Shown piece after piece: positions 12,848 to 18,179 of a stretch of DNA of 18,179 nucleotides (its first letter is position 1; every line of letters starts with the position of its first letter). Source of the stretch: Lentisphaerota bacterium (GTDB taxonomy: Bacteria > Verrucomicrobiota > Kiritimatiellia > RFP12 > UBA3636); contig JAAZAI010000138.1 in NCBI GenBank assembly GCA_012514445.1, forward strand, positions 1 to 18,179. Direction: 5' to 3'. The notes beneath the pieces are model-generated. The model saw only the letters and a list, made by a program, of their open reading frames with translations. It did no database searches and had not been told where the DNA came from. The translations under genes were made by a program, and so were the position numbers.

Positions 12848-14557
12848 TCAGTCTCGGCGCTCGCGGATGAAGGGGCCGAGGTCCATTTCCGCATACGAGG
12901 TGCCGGGACGCACGATCGGGAAGACCGCCTCCTCGCGATCCGTCACCACCTCGAGCATGGCCGGACCCTGCGCCGCCAGGAGCCCGTCGAGGCCGGCCTC
13001 CAAGTCGGCGCGGTCCTCCACGCGCACGGAATAGTCGAAATGGCAGAGCTTCGCGATGGCGGCGAAGTCGACGTCGACGGCGCGCTCCGTCGTGGGGTGA
13101 CGGCTGCCGAAGGCGGCGTCCTCGAGATTGTGGACCATGCCGTCGGCATGGTTGTTGAGCAGCAGGATCTTGATCGGCAGGCCGAGCGTGCCGATGGTGT
13201 GGAGCTCGCCGAAGTTCATGCGGAAGCTGCCGTCGCCATCGATCACGAGCACGCGGGCGTCGGGATTGGCGCGGACGGCGCCGATGGCGGCCGGAAGGCC
13301 GAAGCCCATGGTGCCGAAACTGCCGGAGGTGATGAAGCGGCGCGGATGGCGCATCTCCAGATATTGGGCGGCGAGCATCTGGTGGTTGCCGACGCCGGTC
13401 GTGATGAAGATGTCCTCGGGCAGACGCCGGTTGAGCAGATCCATCGTCTCCGCCTGCTGGATGAAGTCGGCGTCGCGATGGTAGTCGAGGGGCCAGGCGC
13501 GCTTGAGCTCGACGGCCTGGCGGCGCCAGTCCTCGATGTCGATGGCGACCGCGTGCCGTTCGGCGTAGGCCGTGAGATCGTCGAGCGCGACGACCGCGTC
13601 GCCCAGAAACGTGAATTCGGGTTTGCGCTCGCTGCGGATCTGGTACATCTTCAGCGGGTTCACGTCGAGATAGGCGATCTTCGCGTCGATGGCGAAGCCG
13701 ACCTTCTCGGCGACGCGGTCGTCCCAGCGCACGCCGATGGCGAGGAAGAAGTCGTTGTCCTGGATGATCGTGTTGGCGCAGGCCGTGCCGTACATGCCGA
13801 GCATGCCGAGCGAGGCGGGATCGCGGTCGTCGACGACCCCCTTGGCCATGAGCGTGTTGACGGAGGGGATGCCGAGGCGGGCGTTGAAGCGGCGGAGCGC
13901 CGCGGAGCCGCGGGCCGTGTTGAGGCCCCCGCCGAGGTAGAGCAGCGGCCGGCGCGAACCCTGGAGCAGTTCGAAGAAGCGGCGGCACTGGTCGTCCGAG
14001 AGATGCCATTCGTTCTCGTAGGTGGCGGCGTAGCGTTCGACGCCGCCGCCCTCGTAGCTGTTGGTGGCGTTCTGGAGATTGACGGGCAGGTCGATGACGA
14101 CGGGGCCGGGACGCCCGGAGCGGGCGAAGGCGTAGGCGTCCTTGATGACGGCCTCGATGTTGCCGATGCCCGTGACGGTGACAACGCGCTTGGCGGTGGG
14201 GCCGAAGACGGACGCGACGTCGATGTGCTGGAACGAGTCGGTCCCGAGCTTGCTCTCGGGCACCTGGCCGGCGATGACGAGCAGCGGCACGCTGTCGGAG
14301 AACGAGTCGGCCACGGCGGTGAGGGTGTTGGTGATGGCCGGACCGGAGGTGACGATCGCGACGCCCACCTGATCGCTCGCGCGCGAATAGCCGGCGGCGG
14401 CGAACGCCGCGCCCTGCTCGTTGGCGGTGACCGTGATCTGAATGGAACTCGTGCCCAGTTCGTCGATCACCGGCAGGATGGCCGCGCCGGAGTAGCCGAA
14501 AACGTGCCGCACGCCCAGGTCCTCGAGACTTTTGACGATGATCGCCGCGCCTTTCAT
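12848..14557 (-). CDS. Acetolactate-synthase-like ThDP-dependent enzyme
   Basis: The 569-aa protein has the three-domain ThDP fold of acetohydroxyacid synthase large subunits. An N-terminal Pyr domain carries catalytic Glu47 in NEQGAAFAAAGYSRA. The central domain contains VRWDDRV. The C-terminal PP domain has the ThDP/Mg2+ motif GDGS (441-444)...NN (468-469). Several positions normally conserved in true synthases differ: GYPGGAI is GYSGAAI (21-27), the TTDVGQHQMWAAQ-type motif is TTGVGNHQMLAAQ, and the GMVRQWQ specificity motif is GMVHNLE (473-479), losing the Trp that favours 2-ketobutyrate. No small subunit (ilvN/ilvH) or ilvC is adjacent. The overall fold is secure; the reaction (acetolactate or another 2-keto acid product) is not. 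AAAGG lies 6 nt before the ATG. Confidence 0.85.
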   Translation of the reverse strand: MKGAAIIVKSLEDLGVRHVFGYSGAAILPVIDELGTSSIQITVTANEQGAAFAAAGYSRASDQVGVAIVTSGPAITNTLTAVADSFSDSVPLLVIAGQVPESKLGTDSFQHIDVASVFGPTAKRVVTVTGIGNIEAVIKDAYAFARSGRPGPVVIDLPVNLQNATNSYEGGGVERYAATYENEWHLSDDQCRRFFELLQGSRRPLLYLGGGLNTARGSAALRRFNARLGIPSVNTLMAKGVVDDRDPASLGMLGMYGTACANTIIQDNDFFLAIGVRWDDRVAEKVGFAIDAKIAYLDVNPLKMYQIRSERKPEFTFLGDAVVALDDLTAYAERHAVAIDIEDWRRQAVELKRAWPLDYHRDADFIQQAETMDLLNRRLPEDIFITTGVGNHQMLAAQYLEMRHPRRFITSGSFGTMGFGLPAAIGAVRANPDARVLVIDGDGSFRMNFGELHTIGTLGLPIKILLLNNHADGMVHNLEDAAFGSRHPTTERAVDVDFAAIAKLCHFDYSVRVEDRADLEAGLDGLLAAQGPAMLEVVTDREEAVFPIVRPGTSYAEMDLGPFIRERRD

Positions 14558-14633
14558 GGAATGCCTTTCCCTTAGGCCTGCGCCGCGATCGGATGTTCTC
14601 GCGGCAGGCCATCTGTGTGAATGTTGAACCCGG

Positions 14634-14663
14634 AATATACCATGTTCGTTTTCCGCGCGTCAA
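14634..14663 (-). promoter_or_regulatory. Sigma70-type promoter of the ThDP enzyme gene
   Basis: On the minus strand TTGACG (14658-14663, 5 of 6) and TATATT (14634-14639, 5 of 6) are spaced by 18 bp. Transcription would begin near 14627, about 70 nt before the start codon. The 9-bp direct repeat of mobile-element copy B starts 9 bp upstream of the -35 box. Confidence 0.65.
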
Positions 14664-14681
14664 TTCGAACATGGGTGCCAG

Positions 14682-14831
14682 CAGCAATTCGCAACATGGC
14701 CGGGAGCCAGGGGAACGGCGCGCTCGGAGATCGCGCCCCCGAAATCACAGCCAAACGGGGAGTTTACGAGGTAGGGCGGGCTCTCCGAGCACGCCGCTGC
14801 GAAGCAGGGCCGGCCATATTGCGAATTGCTG
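14682..14831. mobile_element. MITE-like element, copy B, inverted relative to copy A
   Basis: This 150-bp element starts with CAGCAATTCGCAACATGGCC (14682-14701) and ends with GGCCATATTGCGAATTGCTG (14812-14831), one mismatch across the 20-bp terminal repeats. The inner inverted repeat lies at 14716-14738 and 14774-14796. Read on the plus strand it matches the reverse complement of copy A over its whole length, with most differences near the ends of the interior and in the loop. Flanking 9-mers GGGTGCCAG (14673-14681) and GGGTGCCCG (14832-14840) match at 8 of 9 positions, consistent with an older target duplication. There is no ORF. It lies between the divergent ThDP-enzyme and glycoside hydrolase genes. 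Confidence 0.88.
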
Positions 14832-14840
14832 GGGTGCCCG

Positions 14841-14866
14841 GTCAGTATGTCAGTATGGGTCAGTAT
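14841..14866. repeat. Triple octamer GTCAGTAT
   Basis: GTCAGTAT occurs at 14841-14848, 14849-14856 and, after GG, 14859-14866, immediately beyond the right target repeat of mobile-element copy B. Triple octamers of other sequence occur in the spacer at 9810-9833. Confidence 0.85.
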
Positions 14867-14953
14867 CTGGGGTAGCGCGACGCGCGTGGCGTTTGCCTGT
14901 GCGTGCTGCCGATCTGAACCCGTGCGCCCCAGCGGTGCCTCACAGTACCGACG

Positions 14954-15001
14954 CGGCTACGACGCGTCGTCCGTGGCAACCCGTCGTAGCCGGGTTGCTA
15001 C
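14954..15001. repeat. Interlocked inverted repeats upstream of the hydrolase
   Basis: CGGCTACGACG (14954-14964) pairs with 14982-14992, and GTGGCAACCC (14973-14982) pairs with GGGTTGCTAC (14992-15001). The arms are in A-B-A'-B' order, so the two stems cannot form together except as a pseudoknot. A 12-bp perfect palindrome ACGACGCGTCGT lies at 14959-14970. The structure is just upstream of the predicted promoter, so its role, if any, may be at the DNA level. Confidence 0.6.
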
Positions 15002-15030
15002 CCCTCCCTTTACGGCGGCGCATTTTGGCA

Positions 15031-15060
15031 TTGTGATTTTTCGCATCCCTGTCGTATACT
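15031..15060 (+). promoter_or_regulatory. Sigma70-type promoter of the glycoside hydrolase gene
   Basis: TTGTGA (15031-15036, 4 of 6) and TATACT (15055-15060, 5 of 6) are 18 bp apart. The predicted start near 15067 gives a leader of about 33 nt containing GGAG at 15085-15088, 11 nt before the ATG. Confidence 0.6.
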
Positions 15061-15099
15061 TTCCCGCTAAACCTCGACCCTCACGGAGATTCGCACCTC

Positions 15100-18000
15100 A
15101 TGGACAAGTCCCTCGCCTCCACGCTGAAGAATCCCGGCAAGACATTTCGCGGCGCGCCCTTCTGGGCCTGGAACGCCAAACTCTCTCCCGCCGAGCTGCG
15201 CCGCCAGATCCGCATCATGAAGCAGATGGGCCTCGGCGGCTTCTTCATGCATTCGCGCGTGGGCCTCAACACCGAATATCTCGGTCGCGACTGGTTCGCC
15301 TGCGTCAAGGCCTGCGCCGACGAGGCGAAGAAGCTGGGCATGGACGCCTGGCTCTACGACGAGGACCGCTGGCCCAGCGGCGCCGCCGGCGGCAAGGTCA
15401 CCAAGGTCTTCCCCGAGTACCGCCTGCGCCGGCTCGTCATGAAGGACTGCACGGACGGCGCCGACATCGAAGCCGGCGGCGCGCCCGTCACGCTTGCCTG
15501 GTTCGCCGTCTCCGGCAAGACGGACAAGGACGAGATCGCCTCCTACCGCCGCCTCGCCGGCCCCGACGCCCCGCGCGCCCAAGGCGAGACGCTGCTGCGC
15601 TTCTACGACCGCGCCGACGCACCCAACTGCTGGTACAACGACGGCACCTACCTCGACACGCTCAGCGCGGAGGCGGTCGACAAGTTCATCGAGATCACGC
15701 ACGAGGCCTATCTCGCGAAATGCGGCGGCGACTTCGGCAAGACCATCCCCGGCATTTTCACGGACGAGCCCAACTACGGCGGGCTGCGGCCGTGGACGCG
15801 TTCGTTCGCGGACGCCTTCCGCGCGAGGCATGGCTACGACGTGCAGGACCATCTACCCGAACTCTTCTTCAAGGTCGGCGGCGAGCCCTTCTCCAAGGTC
15901 CGCCTGGACTTCACCGACACCGCCACGCAGCTCTTCGTGGACGCCTTCGGCAAGCGCATCGGCGACTGGTGCGGCCGGAACGGCCTCGAGTACACCGGCC
16001 ACCTTCTCGCGGAGGACAACCTGGCCTCGCAGACGGACGTCGTCGGCGAGGCGATGCGCTTCTACGAACACATGCAGGCGCCGGGCATCGACCTGCTCAC
16101 CGAGCATTGGTCCATCTACCGGACCGCCAAGCAGTGCACCTCGATGGCGCACCAGTTCGGCCGCCGCCGCCGCCTCTCCGAGACGTACGGCTGCACGGGC
16201 TGGGACTTCCCGCTCGAAGGCCACAAGGCCCTCGGCGACTGGCAGATGGCGCTGGGCGTCAACCTGCGCTGCCAGCATCTCGCCTGGTATTCGATGGAGG
16301 CGGCCGCCAAGCGCGACTACCCCGCAAGCATCTTCCGCCAGTCGCCGTGGCACGGTGTATACGGCGCCGCGGAGGACTACTTCGCGCGCATCGGCGAGGT
16401 GCTCTTCGCCGAGGGCTTCGAGGAGGTCCGCGACCTGCTCGTGCTCCACCCCGTCGAGTCCGTCTGGGCCGTCAAGATCACGCGCGACGCGGCGCCCACC
16501 TGGGAGGTCGACCATCCGTTCCTCGCGCTCAGCAGCGCCCTGCTCGGCGCCAATCTGGACTTCGACTACGGCTCCGAGGACGTCATGTCCCGGCACGCCC
16601 GCGTCAAGGGCGGAAAGCTCGTCGTCGCGAAGGCCGCCTACAAGGCCGTCGTGGTGCCCGAAATGCTCACGATCCGCGCGAGCACGCTGAAGCTGCTCGC
16701 CGACTTCGCGGCGGCGGGCGGCACGGTCTGCACCGTCGGCCAGCCGCCGGCGCGCGTGGACGGCGTCGTGTCCAAGGCGGCGGCGAAGGCGTTCAAGGCC
16801 TTCACGCCCTGCTCCGTCGCGGACGCCGCGGCGGCGGTCGCGCCCGTCGCGCGCCGCGTCTCGATCGCGCAGGACGGCGTCGAGACGGAGGCGACGCTCC
16901 ACCTCATGAGCGAGCGCAAGGGCGCGCTGTCGCTCTTCATCTGCAACACCTCGATGGCGATGCCCGCGCCGGCGGACGAGATGAAGGCGAAGTTCGTGCG
17001 CGACCGCGTCCTCGAATACCCCGGCGCCGTGCTGAGGGTCTGGTCGCGCCCGCGCGGCGACGTCTACGAGGTCGATCCCATGACCGGCGCCGTGCACCGC
17101 GTGGACTTCACGCGCGAAAAAGGGGCCTACGTCATCCCCTGCCCGCTCGGCCGCCTCGAGACGCGGCTCTTCGTCATCGCAAAGGAGAAGCCCGGCCGAA
17201 CGCAGGCGCCGCGCCTGCGCCACGGGGCCTTTACGCAGCGCGCGCCGCTCCCGGCCGCGACGCTCAAGTTCAAGCTGTCCGAGCCGAACGTGATGGTGCT
17301 CGACCACGCGCGCTGCGCGGTGGACGGCGTGGTCTCCGACGAGGAGAAGTTCATCCTCGCGATCGACAAGGAGCTGCGCGCCGCGCTCGGCGCCAGGCCG
17401 CGCAGCGGACAGATGGTGCAGCCGTGGGTGGCCGGCGAGCGCAAACCGGAGAAGGATCTGGCGTTCGCGCTGACCTACGCCTTCACCTGCGAGACGGTGC
17501 CGTCGGAGCCCGTCATGCTCTGCCTCGAACGGCCCGACCTCTACACGATCTCGCTCAACGGCAAAATGGTGAAGCCGCAGGACAAGGGCTTCTGGATGGA
17601 TCCCGCGATCCGCCGCATCCCCCTGCCCCGCCTGCGGAAAGGCGAGAACACGCTCGTGCTGAGCGGCCGGTACCACGAATACCTGCCCGGTCTCGAGGCG
17701 ATCTATCTCATGGGCGCCTTTGGCGTCCGGAACGAGCGCGTCATGGGCACGCCCCCCGCGACGCTGGACATCGGCGACTGGGTGGCGCAGGGACTGGAGA
17801 ACTACGCGGGCAACGTGACCTACGCCTTCACGATCGGCCGGCGGCCGGACACGAAGCGGCGCGTCTTCCTGCGCGTCCCCGCCTGGCGCGGCGTGGCGCT
17901 CGGGGTCTCCGTCAACGGGAGCGCGGAGACGCTGCTGCCGTGGCCGCCCTACGAACTGGACGTGACGGACCTGCTCCGCGACGCGCGCAACGCCGTGAAG

Positions 18001-18162
18001 GTCACCGTCTACGGCCACCGCCGCAACGCCTGCGGGCCGTTCTATCTCAAGGACGAGAAGTGGCCGACCTGGACGGGACCCGGGGAGATGGACCGGCACG
18101 ACGTGCGCGAGCGCGGCCTCGTCCCCTGCGGCCTGCTCGAACCGCTCGAACTCGCCTGGTAG
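15100..18162 (+). CDS. GH106-like glycoside hydrolase (putative alpha-L-rhamnosidase-type)
   Basis: The 1020-aa protein begins with the motif train FRGAPFWAWN, RQIRIMKQMGLGGFFMHSRVGL and WLYDEDRWPSG, found in large TIM-barrel hydrolases related to GH106 that are common in PVC bacteria and Bacteroidetes. Candidate acidic catalytic or metal-site residues are Asp87/Glu88/Asp89, Glu223 in GIFTDEP and Glu361 in LSETYGCTGWD; which pair is catalytic is inferred from their barrel-strand-end context. After the barrel (about 1-430) come a flavodoxin-like segment (VVPEMLTIRASTLKLLADFAAAGG) and C-terminal beta-sandwich regions with carbohydrate-binding character (FLRVPAWRGVALGVSVNG). There is no signal peptide, so it appears cytoplasmic and would act on imported oligosaccharides. 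Exact sugar specificity cannot be determined. It has its own promoter and no partner gene before the window ends. Confidence 0.8.
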   Translation: MDKSLASTLKNPGKTFRGAPFWAWNAKLSPAELRRQIRIMKQMGLGGFFMHSRVGLNTEYLGRDWFACVKACADEAKKLGMDAWLYDEDRWPSGAAGGKVTKVFPEYRLRRLVMKDCTDGADIEAGGAPVTLAWFAVSGKTDKDEIASYRRLAGPDAPRAQGETLLRFYDRADAPNCWYNDGTYLDTLSAEAVDKFIEITHEAYLAKCGGDFGKTIPGIFTDEPNYGGLRPWTRSFADAFRARHGYDVQDHLPELFFKVGGEPFSKVRLDFTDTATQLFVDAFGKRIGDWCGRNGLEYTGHLLAEDNLASQTDVVGEAMRFYEHMQAPGIDLLTEHWSIYRTAKQCTSMAHQFGRRRRLSETYGCTGWDFPLEGHKALGDWQMALGVNLRCQHLAWYSMEAAAKRDYPASIFRQSPWHGVYGAAEDYFARIGEVLFAEGFEEVRDLLVLHPVESVWAVKITRDAAPTWEVDHPFLALSSALLGANLDFDYGSEDVMSRHARVKGGKLVVAKAAYKAVVVPEMLTIRASTLKLLADFAAAGGTVCTVGQPPARVDGVVSKAAAKAFKAFTPCSVADAAAAVAPVARRVSIAQDGVETEATLHLMSERKGALSLFICNTSMAMPAPADEMKAKFVRDRVLEYPGAVLRVWSRPRGDVYEVDPMTGAVHRVDFTREKGAYVIPCPLGRLETRLFVIAKEKPGRTQAPRLRHGAFTQRAPLPAATLKFKLSEPNVMVLDHARCAVDGVVSDEEKFILAIDKELRAALGARPRSGQMVQPWVAGERKPEKDLAFALTYAFTCETVPSEPVMLCLERPDLYTISLNGKMVKPQDKGFWMDPAIRRIPLPRLRKGENTLVLSGRYHEYLPGLEAIYLMGAFGVRNERVMGTPPATLDIGDWVAQGLENYAGNVTYAFTIGRRPDTKRRVFLRVPAWRGVALGVSVNGSAETLLPWPPYELDVTDLLRDARNAVKVTVYGHRRNACGPFYLKDEKWPTWTGPGEMDRHDVRERGLVPCGLLEPLELAW

Positions 18163-18179
18163 GAAGCGCGATCGTCATC

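Noticed and set aside
12671..14575. 634-aa open frame antisense to the ThDP enzyme
   Set aside because: Mirror of a GC-rich coding frame; repetitive Gly/Asp/Val/Glu composition and no motifs.
15853..18099. 748-aa open frame antisense to the glycoside hydrolase
   Set aside because: Its composition (Arg/Ala/His/Asp/Val-rich, no motifs) is what the GC-rich sense gene generates in the complementary frame; the sense frame has clear family motifs.

Overview
This is an 18.2 kb, GC-rich bacterial chromosomal window with about a dozen protein genes, one tRNA and unusually structured intergenic DNA. No rRNA or other phylogenetic marker is present, so any taxonomic placement is inference. A large cytoplasmic GH106-like glycoside hydrolase, a DUF2330 protein, a lysine-rich MAKSQD-type miniprotein and repeat-laden spacers together look like the PVC superphylum (Kiritimatiellota, Lentisphaerota or Verrucomicrobiota). 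That is a guess from gene style, not a proof.

Layout. The left end (5-2499, + strand) holds a PIN-domain protein, a phosphomannomutase/phosphoglucomutase and, overlapping it by 14 nt, an ArgA-like GNAT acetyltransferase. A 34-aa lysine-rich protein (2496-2600, - strand) converges on the acetyltransferase, and the two genes share the four bases CTAG at their stops. From 3076 to 8775 (+ strand) lies a four-gene tripartite export operon: an outer-membrane TolC-like lipoprotein, a long MacA/HlyD-type adaptor, a MacB-type ATPase and a MacB/FtsX-type permease. A spacer with two kinds of inverted repeat follows, then tRNA-Val(UAC) and an SGNH/GDSL hydrolase that starts 18 nt after the tRNA. pyrF (10040-10741, - strand) has its own recognisable promoter. 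The stretch 10802-11670 has no convincing gene and is a patchwork of hairpins and decayed-looking sequence. An acetolactate-synthase-like ThDP enzyme and a DUF2330 membrane protein (14557 to 11671, - strand) form a probable two-gene unit. The right end is filled by the 1020-aa GH106-like hydrolase.

The most interesting signal is in the non-coding DNA. Two copies (2714-2862 and 14682-14831) of a roughly 150-bp element share 20-bp terminal inverted repeats and a second, inner pair of inverted repeats. One copy is flanked by a perfect 9-bp direct repeat and the other by an 8/9 repeat. This is a MITE-like non-autonomous transposable element. Both copies lie between divergent genes, and each target duplication starts exactly 9 bp from the -35 box of a predicted minus-strand promoter.

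Other repeats include a 20-bp perfect palindrome after the export operon with a degraded relative near 506-580, an inverted array of CTAG-containing heptamers (8860-9001), two adjacent hairpins built from one 12-nt arm (11189-11300), and several triple octamer repeats. No transposase, integrase, CRISPR array or phage gene is visible.
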